Source of the DNA: Stenotrophomonas hibiscicola ATCC 19867 | Lineage (GTDB): Bacteria > Pseudomonadota > Gammaproteobacteria > Xanthomonadales > Xanthomonadaceae | Length of the DNA stretch: 64,000 bases | Assembly: GCF_000382065.1 (NCBI RefSeq) | Contig: NZ_KB907502.1 | Span: forward strand, 337,698-401,697 | Direction: 5' to 3' | Shown here: positions 16,988 through 29,450 of the stretch, piece after piece | Numbering within the stretch: the stretch's first letter is position 1 | Layout of the letters: the number at the start of each line of letters is the position of its first letter | Made by a program: the position numbers and the translations under genes | Notes under the pieces: generated by a model | What the model was told of the DNA's origin: nothing | The model's database searches: none | The model's input: the letters and a program-made list of their open reading frames with translations, nothing else

Positions 16988-17135
16988 TCAGTACGCCGCC
17001 GGCCTGCCGGTGGCGTCGCGATGGACCGTAAACCCCGCATCGCTGCTGCCCCTGGCGCGGCGCTGCGGATCAAGATTCCTGATCGACAGCGTGCGATCAC
17101 CCCCCTTGTCACGCTGTACTGACTTAGAGAAGAAA

Positions 17136-20374
<3,239 letters not shown>

Positions 20375-20378
<4 letters not shown>

Positions 20379-20851
20379 GAGCCCCCATCACGATGAAGGG
20401 CGCGCAGAAGCTGCGCGACGAACTGGATCACCTGAAGTCGGTCAAGCGCCCGAAGGTGATCGCCGCCATCGCCGAAGCGCGTGAGCATGGCGACCTGAAG
20501 GAGAACGCCGAGTACCACGCCGCGCGCGAGGAACAGGGCTTCATCGAAGGCCGCATCAAGCAGCTGGAAGGCGAGCTGTCGCACGCCGAGATCATCGACG
20601 TGAGCAAGCTCAACGCCGGCTCCAAGGTGGTGTTCGGCGCCAGCGTGACGCTGGCCGACGTGGAAACCGACGAAGAGAAGAAGTACCAGATCGTCGGTGA
20701 CCTGGAAGCGGACATCAAGCTGGGCCTGATCGCGATTTCCTCGCCGGTGGCGCGCGCGATGATCGGCAAGCTGGAAGGTGATTCGATCGTGATCGACGCC
20801 CCGGCTGGCCAACGCGAGTACGAGATCGTCAGCGTCAGCTACGTGGACTGA
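20375..20851 (+). CDS. greA: Transcription elongation factor GreA
   Basis: A 158-residue Gre factor that rescues backtracked RNA polymerase by stimulating transcript cleavage. The N-terminal coiled coil has the acidic tip ([23 protein letters not shown]) with Asp and Glu in the 'GDLKENAEY' motif; the C-terminal FKBP-like domain ends [12 protein letters not shown]. The start at 20375 follows AAGGAG by 8 bases and overlaps the carB stop. carAB-greA linkage is also found in other gammaproteobacteria. The next gene starts with GTG only four bases after this stop. Confidence 0.96.
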
Positions 20852-20855
20852 CACG

Positions 20856-21773
20856 GTGGCAACGGCGACCCTGCTGTTGCCGGCCCGCAGCCGCTTTGCC
20901 GCGGCTGCGTTGCCGGACGATGTGGCACGTGCGCTCGGCCGTGCCACGACCGTGCAGGTCGCGCCGGGCGAACGCGCGCAGCTGACGCGCCATTTTGCGG
21001 TTGCCGCGCCGCACTGGCCGGTGGCCGCGTTGACCCGCCAGCGCGACGTCGGCGATGCGGCCGGCGCCAGCTGGTTGCGTGCCGATCCGGCCTGCATGGT
21101 GCCGGACATGCATGGCGCGCGGATGATGGCCTACGGCGAAACGCTGCGGCCGACGCTGGCCGACAGCCTGGCCCTGCTGCCGGTGCTGCAGCCGTTGTTC
21201 GCCGATGCCGGATTCGTGCTCGACGCACCGGACCCGTCGCGCTGGTACCTGCGCCTGCCGATCGACCTGGCCCTGCCGGACTTCGACAGTCCGGACGAGG
21301 TGCTGGGCGATGACCTGTTCTCGCATCTGCCGGAGGGCGAGGGCGGCCGTCGCTGGCGGGCGCTGATGACCGAGGCGCAGGTGCTGCTGCACAACCATTC
21401 CTGGAACCAGCAGCGCGCCGCGCAGGGGCAACAGCCGATCAATTCGCTGTGGTTCTGGGGCGGTGGCGTGATGCCGGTGTCGGTCAGCACACCGCACGCA
21501 CAGGTGCGCAGCCGCGATGCCCTGTTGCAGGGCCTGGCCCTGGCGGCTGGCGTAGCCGTCGATGGCGAGCAGGCGGTGGATGCACTGGTCGACCTGCGCC
21601 AGCTGCGTTCCCTGCAGCAGCTCGGCAACGATGCGATCCGTCCGCTGCTGGCCGCGCTGAAGCGCGGCGAGCTGCAGCGGCTGGTGCTGGATTTCGAGGA
21701 CGGCCTGCAGTTCCAGCTGGATCGCGGACAGCGCTGGCAGTTTTGGAAGAAGCCGCGCCAGCTTCACGACTGA
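20856..21773 (+). CDS. rpfE: RpfE-type conserved protein (COG4255, often mis-called phosphoglycerate mutase)
   Basis: A 305-residue soluble protein with a GTG start four bases after greA. Typical stretches are WLRADPACMVPDMHGARMM, DRWY-like SRWYLRLP, LHNHSWNQQRAAQGQQPINSLWFWGGG and a C-terminal helical region ending in LVLDFEDGLQFQLDRGQRWQFW. The 'NSLWFWGGG' core belongs to the COG4255 family, which databases label RpfE-type regulatory protein or, loosely, phosphoglycerate mutase; no phosphatase RHG motif is present. In Xanthomonas rpfE lies by recJ and greA within the extended rpf region, as here. Its biochemical role is unknown. The name is from family and position. Confidence 0.75.
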   Translation: MATATLLLPARSRFAAAALPDDVARALGRATTVQVAPGERAQLTRHFAVAAPHWPVAALTRQRDVGDAAGASWLRADPACMVPDMHGARMMAYGETLRPTLADSLALLPVLQPLFADAGFVLDAPDPSRWYLRLPIDLALPDFDSPDEVLGDDLFSHLPEGEGGRRWRALMTEAQVLLHNHSWNQQRAAQGQQPINSLWFWGGGVMPVSVSTPHAQVRSRDALLQGLALAAGVAVDGEQAVDALVDLRQLRSLQQLGNDAIRPLLAALKRGELQRLVLDFEDGLQFQLDRGQRWQFWKKPRQLHD

Positions 21774-21790
21774 TCGGGGCTCGGCCGAGC

Positions 21791-21830
21791 GGGGTCGGAT
21801 CCGTTTTCCATCGGAAACGGCGCTGACCCC
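21791..21830. repeat. Short palindromic intergenic repeat with GGGGTC ends
   Basis: GGGGTCGGATCCGTTTTCC is paired with GGAAACGGCGCTGACCCC around a CATC loop. Similar GGGGTCAGATCC-type stretches occur at about 34031 and 37585-37620 in this window, so this is a dispersed repeat. It lies after the rpfE-type gene and may act as a terminator for it or for the converging DUF1176 gene. Confidence 0.6.
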
Positions 21831-21885
21831 CAGGGTTTGCCGGAGTTGCCGGCCAGCGGGCGGCACTATCGCAGGTAGCGGCGCC

Positions 21886-22926
21886 TCAACGGACCTCGCT
21901 GACCACCGTCGGCAGTGTCCAGTGCCCACCCGCAACGCCCCGGCACTGCCCGGTGGTGAACTCGCTGCTCTTCACGAATCGCGCGCCATCCCAAGCCCAG
22001 TCGTGGCCGGAGAAGCAGTCACCGACGCCGCGCCCACGGAAGCGACCGCTCAACGTAGCGTCGTCGCGATCGAAGTCTTCTGCATCGGACGTGACGAAGC
22101 GTGCTTCGTACGGCGGCTTGTCCTGCACTACCCAGTAGCTGCTGCTGAAGTTGTAGGCACCCACGAAGCAGCTGGTGCTTGCCAGCACATGTTGGGCGTC
22201 CAGTCGCTGGATCTCGATTTCATCTGTCCCGCCATCGCTCAGGCGGCCGCACTCATCCGGCTTCGGCAGGCTGGCGATCAGCGCCTTGCGCAGGCCCGGT
22301 GCCTTGGCCAGTGCCGCGTCCGAGGCGCGCGATGCCACCAGCGTGCCGCGCACGATCACTGGCACCGGCAACGCCGCAGGCACGCTTGCTTCGGGTTTGT
22401 CGCCACGCCGTACCAGCGCACCGGGCGTTCCCAGCCGGCCCTGGGCCTCGTCCATCTTCAGCAGTACGGCTGCTGCACCGCTGTCGGAGATCGGCCAGGC
22501 CTTGCCCTTGCCGTCGATGATCTCGATGCGTGCCTGGCGCGGCAGTGCGGCGACCAGTGCATCGGTCTGTGCCTGCTGTAACAACACTTTGTCCCCGTCG
22601 CCGGTGTCGCGCACCGGGCCCAGGTCCTTGCCGTTCAGGCGCAGGCGCAGTGCCCCGGTCGGCGTCGGGCTTTCGCCATCCTCGCCATTGCGCAGCCGCG
22701 CGATCACCTTCGCACCCGGGCCGCCGGCGCGCTCAAGCATCAGGCTGAGCAGGTTGCCGGGTTGTTCCGGACTGTAGCCGGCGGCGCGGCAGGTGCGGGT
22801 GTTGTCACAGGCCAGCGACCAGTCGTTGTGTTCGAATTCGACCCCGGGCCTGGGCTCAGGCGTGGCGGAGTGGGCGGCCGGGGCCACGGTGAGTGCCATC
22901 AGCGCGGTCAGCAGGGTGCGGGTCAT
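21886..22926 (-). CDS. DUF1176-family exported protein
   Basis: A 346-residue secreted or periplasmic protein. The start at 22926 gives a signal peptide (MTRTLLTALMALTVAPAAHSA). The mature part follows the DUF1176 pattern: FEHNDWSLACDNTRTCRAAGY with a Cys pair, a repeated beta-rich middle, a C-terminal segment with TSCFVGAYNFSSSYWVV, a Cys in GDCFSGHDWAWDG, and FTTGQCRGVAGGHW, suggesting disulfides. Function is unknown for the family. It is alone on the minus strand, facing away from recJ across a 152-base gap in which TATGAT (23050-23055) may be a recJ -10. Confidence 0.85.
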   Translation of the reverse strand: MTRTLLTALMALTVAPAAHSATPEPRPGVEFEHNDWSLACDNTRTCRAAGYSPEQPGNLLSLMLERAGGPGAKVIARLRNGEDGESPTPTGALRLRLNGKDLGPVRDTGDGDKVLLQQAQTDALVAALPRQARIEIIDGKGKAWPISDSGAAAVLLKMDEAQGRLGTPGALVRRGDKPEASVPAALPVPVIVRGTLVASRASDAALAKAPGLRKALIASLPKPDECGRLSDGGTDEIEIQRLDAQHVLASTSCFVGAYNFSSSYWVVQDKPPYEARFVTSDAEDFDRDDATLSGRFRGRGVGDCFSGHDWAWDGARFVKSSEFTTGQCRGVAGGHWTLPTVVSEVR

Positions 22927-23078
22927 GGATGGAAGTCCGTTCCAGGGCAGGCAAGCATGGAAGATGCGGTCGTGAAATCCAAATGCTGCTGGCCGAAGAG
23001 CCAAGTTGCCTCGTCAGCAGCGGCAGCCGACCGGGGGAGCGGTGCAAGTTATGATGTGCGGGTCTTTCGTAACCGGCG

Positions 23079-24842
23079 ATGCCGATGTCCCTTGCCGCCG
23101 ATGCTGCGCAGCCGCCCTCTGATACACCGCTGATCCGCCGCCGCGATGCGGTCGTGCCCGGCAGCTGGCCAGAGGGCACGCTGCCATTGCTGGCCCGACT
23201 CTATGCCAGCCGTGGTGCGGGAACGCCAGAGCTGGCGCTGCCGAAACTGGGCAGCCTACACGCGCCCGAGCTGCTGACCGGTATCGATGATGCAGTGGGC
23301 CTGCTGATCGAAGCCATCGCCAACGACAAGCGCATACTGGTGGTCGGCGATTTCGATTGCGATGGCGCCACCGCCTGTGCGGTCGGCGTGCGTGGCCTGT
23401 GCATGCTCGGCGCGCAACACGTCTTCCACGCGGTGCCGAACCGCATGGTGCATGGCTATGGCCTGTCACCGTCGCTGGTGGAAGAGCTGGCCGCGCTGCA
23501 ACCGGACCTGCTGGTCACGGTCGATCACGGCATCGCCTGCCATGCGGGCGTGACCGCGGCCAAGGCACGCGGCTGGCAGGTGCTGGTCACCGACCATCAC
23601 CTTCCCGGGCCGCAGCTGCCGCCGGCCGATGTCATCGTCGATCCGAATCTGGACGGTGATGCGTTCCCGAGCAAATCGCTGGCAGGCGTCGGCGTGATCT
23701 TCTACGTGCTGATGGCGCTGCGCCGGCACATGCGCGAGGCAGGTGTCTTTGCGGATGGCAAGGGCCCGGACCTGACCACGCTGCTGGACCTGGTGGCGGT
23801 CGGGACCGTTGCCGACCTGGTGGCGCTGGATCCGAACAACCGGGCACTGGTCAGCGCGGGCCTGCGGCGTCTGCGCGCGGGACAGGGCTGTGTTGGCCTG
23901 CGTGCGCTGATCGAAGCCAGCGGCCGTGATGCCGCGCGGCTGACGGCCACCGACATCGGCTTCGCGCTCGGCCCGCGCCTGAATGCCGCGGGCCGGCTGG
24001 AAGACATGGCGCTGGGCATCGCGCTGCTGCTGACCGAAGACCCGCGCCAGGCGCGCGAGATCGCGCAGACGCTGGAGCAGATCAATTCGGAACGGCGCGC
24101 CGTGCAGCAGTCGATGACCGATGACGCCGAGCAGGCGTTGACCCGGGTGGTGCTGGACATGGCCGGTCAGCGACCGGTGGCGGCCTGCCTGTTCGATGCT
24201 GACTGGCATCCGGGTGTGGTCGGCCTGGTCGCATCGAAGATGAAGGATCGCCTGCATCGCCCGGTGATCGCCTTCGCCCCGGCCGAACCCGGCGCCGACA
24301 CCCTGCGAGGCTCGGCGCGCTCCATTCCCGGCCTGCACATCCGTGACGCCCTGGCGCTGGTCGATGCGCGCCACCCGGGCCTGATCGAACGCTTCGGTGG
24401 CCACGCCATGGCGGCCGGCCTCAGCCTGCGGCGTGACCACGTCGATGACTTCAAGGCCGCCTTCGTCGCGGTGGTGCTGGAGATGCTCGATCCGGCGGCA
24501 CTGCAGCAGCAGGTGCTCAGTGACGGCGAGCTGGCCGCGGACGAGCTGGACCATCGCCACGCCGATGCGTTGCGCCTGGCCGGGCCGTGGGGCCAGGGTT
24601 TCCCCGAGCCACTGTTCGACGGCCACTTCGAAGTGACCAACTGGCGCGTGCTGAAGGAGCGTCACCTGAAGCTGGAACTGCGCCTGCCCGGCGTACCCGG
24701 CACGATCAACGCCATCCATTTCGGCGGCTGGCACGGCAACGCGCCATCACGTCACGTCCACCTGGCCTACCGGCTGGCCTGCGATGACTACCGTGGCGGC
24801 AGCGCCATCCAGCTGATCGTGGAGCACTGCCTGCCTGCATAG
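23079..24842 (+). CDS. recJ: Single-stranded-DNA-specific exonuclease RecJ
   Basis: A 587-residue 5'-3' exonuclease for recombination and mismatch or base repair. DHH-family metal motifs are VVGDFDCDGATA, TVDHGIACHAG and VTDHHLPG with NPN; DHHA1-type motifs are RLNAAGRLEDM, WHPGVVGLVASK and GGHAMAAGLSL; a C-terminal OB-type domain ends in IQLIVEHCLPA. Two in-frame ATGs lie close together (23079 and 23085). In E. coli the order is recJ-prfB-lysS; here the same order is kept but with several genes inserted between each pair. Confidence 0.95.
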   Translation: MPMSLAADAAQPPSDTPLIRRRDAVVPGSWPEGTLPLLARLYASRGAGTPELALPKLGSLHAPELLTGIDDAVGLLIEAIANDKRILVVGDFDCDGATACAVGVRGLCMLGAQHVFHAVPNRMVHGYGLSPSLVEELAALQPDLLVTVDHGIACHAGVTAAKARGWQVLVTDHHLPGPQLPPADVIVDPNLDGDAFPSKSLAGVGVIFYVLMALRRHMREAGVFADGKGPDLTTLLDLVAVGTVADLVALDPNNRALVSAGLRRLRAGQGCVGLRALIEASGRDAARLTATDIGFALGPRLNAAGRLEDMALGIALLLTEDPRQAREIAQTLEQINSERRAVQQSMTDDAEQALTRVVLDMAGQRPVAACLFDADWHPGVVGLVASKMKDRLHRPVIAFAPAEPGADTLRGSARSIPGLHIRDALALVDARHPGLIERFGGHAMAAGLSLRRDHVDDFKAAFVAVVLEMLDPAALQQQVLSDGELAADELDHRHADALRLAGPWGQGFPEPLFDGHFEVTNWRVLKERHLKLELRLPGVPGTINAIHFGGWHGNAPSRHVHLAYRLACDDYRGGSAIQLIVEHCLPA

Positions 24843-24931
24843 AAAAAGGGGACGGAAAAAGGGGACGGAGGGGATTAAGCCGCTTTTGCCTTGTATGCCA
24901 ATTGCGACTTAATCCCCTCCGTCCCCTTTTT
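24843..24931. repeat. Perfect 24-base-arm palindromic element after recJ
   Basis: Arms at 24856-24879 and 24908-24931 are exact reverse complements (AAAAAGGGGACGGAGGGG then ATTAAG) with a 28-base loop. The first 13 bases of the left arm are also duplicated just before it (24843-24855). The right arm ends in five T, so on the plus strand it would work as a recJ terminator. The layout suggests a small mobile palindrome of a dispersed family. Confidence 0.8.
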
Positions 24932-25001
24932 GGGGGGGGGCGCCAACCCCATTACGGTTGCTGGTGCGTTCAACGATCCACGATCCCACTGGAGTCCGGT
25001 C

Positions 25002-27914
25002 ATGGTCTTCGCCCGTTGCTGCACTGTGTTGTTGTTGGCCCTTGCGGCTTGGCCCGTTGGCGCACAGTCGCCGACGATCTCCCGGCCGCAGTCCGCCACG
25101 CCGCTGCTGATCGCGCCGGCGGCTGAGCAGCCGGTTCAATTACGACAAGCCCGCATCGAAGGCGAAGTGCAGGCCGGCGTCGCCCAGACCCGGATCACGC
25201 TGGAGTTCCACAACCCGAACCGGCGCGTGCTGGAGGGCGAGCTGCAGTTCCCGCTGGCCGAGGGCCAGCAGATCACCGGCTTCGCGCTGGATATCAACGG
25301 CGAGATGCGTGACGCGGTGCCGGTGCCCAAGGACCGCGGTCGCCAGGTGTTCGAGGAGATCGCCCGCCGCGGCGTCGACCCGGCCCTGCTGGAACAGACC
25401 GCCGGCAATCAGTTCCGCCTGCGCATCTACCCGCTGCCGGCCAGCGGTAGCCGGCGCGTGCAGCTGGTGATCCGCGAACCGCTGGCCTTTGCCGGCCAAG
25501 GCTGGCAGTGGACGCTGCCGCTGCAGTTCGCCGCCGGTGCAGCCTCGGTTGAACTGAAACTGCAGGCCCCCGGTACGGCCACCGCGGGTACGGCGCCCTT
25601 CCGCATCAGCGCGGGCCAGCTGCTGTGGCAGGGCAAGGGCGCGCAGTTGCCGCAGCAGCTGCAGTGGAACCTGCCGGCAGCACGTCAGGCGCAGGTGCAG
25701 GTGGCGCCCTGGCAGGATGGACACTACCTGTTGGCACAGCTGCCGGTGGCGGCCAGCAGCACGCCGCGCACGTTGCCCAGCGAGATCGGCCTGCTGTGGG
25801 ACGGCTCCGGTTCGGCGGGACAGCGCGATCGCTCGCGTGAGCTTGCCCTGCTGGATCGCTACTTCGCTGCGATGGGTGACGGCACCGTGGCCTTGACCGT
25901 GCTGCGGGATCGCGCCGAGCCGGTGCGTCGATTCCGTATCCGCGCCGGCAACTGGAGCGAGCTGCGCGCAGCCCTGCAGGCCGTGCGCCCGGACGGTGCC
26001 AGCGCGCTGGCCCAGTGGCAGCCGCGATCGAGCGTGAGGGAATACCTGCTGGTCAGTGATGGCCTGCTGACCTATGGGCCGGAACAGCTGCCGGCGATGG
26101 CGCCGGATCAACGCCTGTTTGCGGTCAGCAGCGCCGGCGCGCGCACCGATGCCGTGCGACTGCGGGGTTGGAGTGAGGCGCATGGCGGCCGTTTCGTCGC
26201 GCTGGGCAAGGATGTCGACGCGGCCGCGCATGCGCTGCTGGCGTCGCCGTTGGATGTGCAGGTCGATGCAGGGCGCGGCGTGCAGGACGTGGTCATCGAC
26301 CGTCGCAGTGAAGCCCAGGGTTGGCTGTGGCTGCATGCACGACTGGCAGCTGACGGCGTGCCGATGCGGGTGCGCGTGGGTGGCGGCGAATGGCAGGCGC
26401 TGCCGGCCACGCAGAAAAGCGATGACGGCGAACTGCTGGCCGGCCTGTGGGCGCAGGCGCGCCTGCACCAACTGGCCGTCGACCGCCGCGGCAACCGTGA
26501 GGCCATGCAGCGCCTGTCGCAGCAGTTTGGCCTGGTCGGGCCGGACACCTCGTTGATCGTGCTGGAGACGCTGGAGGATTACCTGCGTTATGCCATCCGT
26601 CCGTCCGGCAAGCTGCGCGCGGACTACGACGCGCGGTTCGCACGGCAGGTGACAGACCGCGCCGCTGCTGATCGCCAGCGCCTGGATGAGCTGGCGGCAC
26701 GCTGGAAGGAGCGGCAGCAGTGGTGGAACCGCAGTTGGCCGAAGGGAGCGCCGCCGCACGTGAAGGGTGGGGCACTGGAAGTGGCCTCCGCGGACTACGC
26801 GATGGAATCGGCGCCGGTGGCGACGCTCGCCGCGCCGCCCCCCGCGGCACCGCCCGCCCCGGCACCGATGGCCGCCGCCGCCGAGCAGCGCATGGAAGCC
26901 AGCAGCGCGCGTGCGCGTCGCTCAGCACCTGCATCGAACATGGCCCTCGATTCAATCACGGTCACTGGTGGCCGTGTCGCTGCGCCCGCTGCCGCCAACG
27001 ACGGCCAACTCGGCATCCAGCTGGCGGCCTGGCAGCCGGACTCGGCCATCGCCCGGCGCCTGCGCCAGGGCCCGCCGTCGCAACTCTACGACCGCTATCT
27101 GGCCGAGCGCGATGCCCACGCCGACAGCAGCGCCTTCTTCCTCGATGTGGCCGACCTGCTGCTGGAGCAGGGCCAGCGCGAGCTGGCACTGCGGGTGCTG
27201 TCGAACCTGGCCGAGATGGACCTGGACAACCGGCACCTGCTGCGCGTGCTTGGTTACCGGCTGATGCAGGCCGACGCGCCCGCACTGGCGGTGCCGGTGT
27301 TCGAGCAGGTGCTGGCGATGGGCCAGGAAGAGCCGCAGAGCTTCCGCGACCTGGGCCTGGCGCTGGCAGCGGCCGGCAAGCCGCAGCAGGCGCTTGCGCC
27401 GCTGTACCAGGTGGTGGTGCGGCCGTGGGACAGCCGCTTCGATGGCATCGCCCTGATCGCACTGGATGAGCTGACCAACCTGGTGGCACGCAGCACGCCG
27501 CGGCTGGATACCTCGGCCATCGACCCGCGCCTGCTGCAGGCGATGCCGCTGGACCTGCGGGTGGTGCTGTCGTGGGATGCCGACAACAGCGACATGGACC
27601 TGTGGGTGACCGACCCGAACGGCGAGCGCGCCTACTACGGCAACCGCCTGACCTACCAGGGCGGGCAGATGTCGCAGGACTTCACCGGCGGCTATGGTCC
27701 CGAGCAGTTCTCGCTACGCAATGCCAAGCCGGGCAAGTACAAGGTGGAGGCGAACTACTTCGGCAGCCGCCAGCAGCTGGTGACCGGGGCGACGACGCTG
27801 ATGCTGCGCCTGACCACCCACTGGGGCACGTCGAAGCAGAAGGACCAGATGGTCACGATGCGGTTGAAGGACCGCGCCGAAACCGTGCTGGTGGGCGAGT
27901 TCGAGGTGCGTTGA
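25002..27914 (+). CDS. Exported VIT / von Willebrand A / DUF2135 protein
   Basis: A 970-residue protein starting at 25002 (GGAG upstream) with a signal peptide (MVFARCCTVLLLALAAWPVGA). Residues about 45-170 form a VIT domain: LRQARIEGEVQAGVAQTRI, NRRVLEGELQFPL, GQQITGFALDINGEM. A VWA-like domain follows with a DGSGS MIDAS near 265-270. Next come a helical region, a Pro/Ala linker (about 605-640), a TPR-like helical stretch (ELALRVLSNLAEMDL) and a C-terminal DUF2135 beta domain (LSWDADNSDMDLWVTDPNGE) with Ca-type Asp residues. It is probably a surface or periplasmic adhesion/scaffold protein. By position between recJ and the LytTR gene it could be the counterpart of Xanthomonas RpfI, which I cannot confirm. 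Confidence 0.82.
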   Translation: MVFARCCTVLLLALAAWPVGAQSPTISRPQSATPLLIAPAAEQPVQLRQARIEGEVQAGVAQTRITLEFHNPNRRVLEGELQFPLAEGQQITGFALDINGEMRDAVPVPKDRGRQVFEEIARRGVDPALLEQTAGNQFRLRIYPLPASGSRRVQLVIREPLAFAGQGWQWTLPLQFAAGAASVELKLQAPGTATAGTAPFRISAGQLLWQGKGAQLPQQLQWNLPAARQAQVQVAPWQDGHYLLAQLPVAASSTPRTLPSEIGLLWDGSGSAGQRDRSRELALLDRYFAAMGDGTVALTVLRDRAEPVRRFRIRAGNWSELRAALQAVRPDGASALAQWQPRSSVREYLLVSDGLLTYGPEQLPAMAPDQRLFAVSSAGARTDAVRLRGWSEAHGGRFVALGKDVDAAAHALLASPLDVQVDAGRGVQDVVIDRRSEAQGWLWLHARLAADGVPMRVRVGGGEWQALPATQKSDDGELLAGLWAQARLHQLAVDRRGNREAMQRLSQQFGLVGPDTSLIVLETLEDYLRYAIRPSGKLRADYDARFARQVTDRAAADRQRLDELAARWKERQQWWNRSWPKGAPPHVKGGALEVASADYAMESAPVATLAAPPPAAPPAPAPMAAAAEQRMEASSARARRSAPASNMALDSITVTGGRVAAPAAANDGQLGIQLAAWQPDSAIARRLRQGPPSQLYDRYLAERDAHADSSAFFLDVADLLLEQGQRELALRVLSNLAEMDLDNRHLLRVLGYRLMQADAPALAVPVFEQVLAMGQEEPQSFRDLGLALAAAGKPQQALAPLYQVVVRPWDSRFDGIALIALDELTNLVARSTPRLDTSAIDPRLLQAMPLDLRVVLSWDADNSDMDLWVTDPNGERAYYGNRLTYQGGQMSQDFTGGYGPEQFSLRNAKPGKYKVEANYFGSRQQLVTGATTLMLRLTTHWGTSKQKDQMVTMRLKDRAETVLVGEFEVR

Positions 27915-27960
27915 TCACTCGGACGCCCTTGTGGAGTCGAGCTTGCTCGACTGCCTCAAT

Positions 27961-28020
27961 GTAGAGCCGAGCCTGCGCTCGGCTCATGGCAGAAGCAGCC
28001 GAGCGTGGGCTCGGCTCTAC
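27961..28020. repeat. SMAG-type REP dimer, left flank of the orphan gene
   Basis: GTAGAGCCGAGC..GCTCGGCTC is followed by AGCCGAGC..GCTCGGCTCTAC, forming a 60-base inverted pair. It is nearly the same sequence as the dimer at 29451-29510. A related monomer (GAGTCGAGCTTGCTCGACT) lies just before it at about 27933-27951. Confidence 0.9.
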
Positions 28021-28024
28021 ACTG

Positions 28025-29182
28025 CTAGTCTGCGCGCATCCAAGCGTCTAGTTGTCTGGCCAGCGTGCGATTCTTGTGGGCAGACGCAACCGAATCCGTG
28101 CCTGGAACCAAATTGATACCCAGGCTTGTATTTATCTGCTTGACCCATTCGGGAAAGTGATCAAGCGTGGCGCCGATGATTGGCGGCAGTTGGAAGTCGT
28201 TGCTGGTGGGTCTGTCCCGGTAGGCGACGTAGGAGCCATCACCCGAGGTCAGGTTGATTGACCAAGGGCTGTCAGGCCAACTGTTGAGGGTCAGGCTGAT
28301 CCGAGGATGTCCGCTCTCGCTGCTGTACTCGCCGTCCTGATAGAGGGTGATTCTGGCGCTCCAGTCTCGGATGTTCTGCACACGCCAACCCTGGCGCTGC
28401 ACCAGCTGGACAGCGTCCCCCGCCATGATCCGCATGTCATGCAGTTGCGCCAGATTTTCACAAAGAGCGACGTACTCGCTGTTCTCCGCGCAGTGTGGTC
28501 GGGCGGCTTGGGCAGTCAGGTAAAGCACGGAGAGCGCGTGGTTTCGATCTCCGTCTCCAGACCACTTCCTGACCATCAGGTCATGTGCCATCGGGATGCG
28601 CGTGTCCTCATTGAGTTGTGCAATGAGTGCCATGCCCCAATAGAGGATTGGCCCCATTTCCTTGATATCGTGTTGCAGGGATCGGCCGGCTTCGAGAATG
28701 ATCGGGGCCGACGAGCGGAATGGAAGGAATTTTTCGACCTTCTCTCGCTGGGCATGGAACGATTGGTACTTCCTGCAATGCTCCACCAGATGGGTGCGCT
28801 GTTTCAGGTCGGCTGCATTTGCAACCGTGCCACTTGGCAGCTCGCCATGCTCATTGAAGCCGAAGCAGAACAGGTGCTCGAGGCTTCGGCTGGGTGGGCG
28901 CGTGCCGTAGCCCATCGGGAGCTTTGTGAGTTCCAGATAGGCTGCAACAAGGGTGGGAAAGTCTCTCTCAGGGAGTCCGGCGACCTTCCAGTCACCCACG
29001 CGCAGCCAGTGGAAGTAGAAACGTTGCAGCAGATCCCCAGACAAGTGGCGACCTGCTTTCGGTGCAAGTGCTCCGAGTTGGTAGTGATAGCTCGGGTAAA
29101 TGTCGCCTTGACATTCCTCAGCAAGCGCAGCTTCTTCCGAGTTAACAAAGGCGACCAGCAGATTGATGTCGGATTGATCCAT
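28025..29182 (-). CDS. Orphan hypothetical protein between two REP dimers
   Basis: A 385-residue protein, start at 29182 with GGGAG upstream (MDQSDINLLVAFVNSEEAAL). I recognise no family. It looks soluble: an N-terminal helical half (YHYQLGALAPKAGRHLSG, LLQRFYFHWLRVGDWKVAGL), a middle with EHLFCFGFNEHGE, and a C-terminal beta-rich part (RISLTLNSWPDSPWSINLT, GSYVAYRDRPTSNDFQLPP). Base composition and codon use are visibly less GC-biased than the neighbours, suggesting recent acquisition. Near-identical 60-base REP dimers flank it on both sides. The role is unknown; no partner gene in the same orientation is adjacent except the acyltransferase gene upstream, across 324 bases. Confidence 0.7.
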   Translation of the reverse strand: MDQSDINLLVAFVNSEEAALAEECQGDIYPSYHYQLGALAPKAGRHLSGDLLQRFYFHWLRVGDWKVAGLPERDFPTLVAAYLELTKLPMGYGTRPPSRSLEHLFCFGFNEHGELPSGTVANAADLKQRTHLVEHCRKYQSFHAQREKVEKFLPFRSSAPIILEAGRSLQHDIKEMGPILYWGMALIAQLNEDTRIPMAHDLMVRKWSGDGDRNHALSVLYLTAQAARPHCAENSEYVALCENLAQLHDMRIMAGDAVQLVQRQGWRVQNIRDWSARITLYQDGEYSSESGHPRISLTLNSWPDSPWSINLTSGDGSYVAYRDRPTSNDFQLPPIIGATLDHFPEWVKQINTSLGINLVPGTDSVASAHKNRTLARQLDAWMRAD

Positions 29183-29450
29183 TGCAGCGCTCCCGGCAAA
29201 AAGTGCCTTCCGTCGAAAAGGCGACTTCCTACACTGGCAGGGCGCTGTTGAGCTTCCAATGCGAATAGTTGCAAATGCCATGAACATGCTGCGTATCCGT
29301 TGCCCGTACGAGGTCCCGTGTGGAGTCCCCAGCATCGATGCTGGTCTATCAGCCAGCCAGCACGTCAGCCAAAATGCGCCGGCGCTGGTGCGTCCGTGAC
29401 AGTGCCATCAGTAGCGGCCAGCCAGAAGTGGATTGCCGGCCGGTGGACGT

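Noticed and set aside
27933..28020. GTAG hairpins as a CRISPR array
   Set aside because: They are inverted pairs with divergent loops scattered through the window as in REP families, with no regular spacer and no cas genes.
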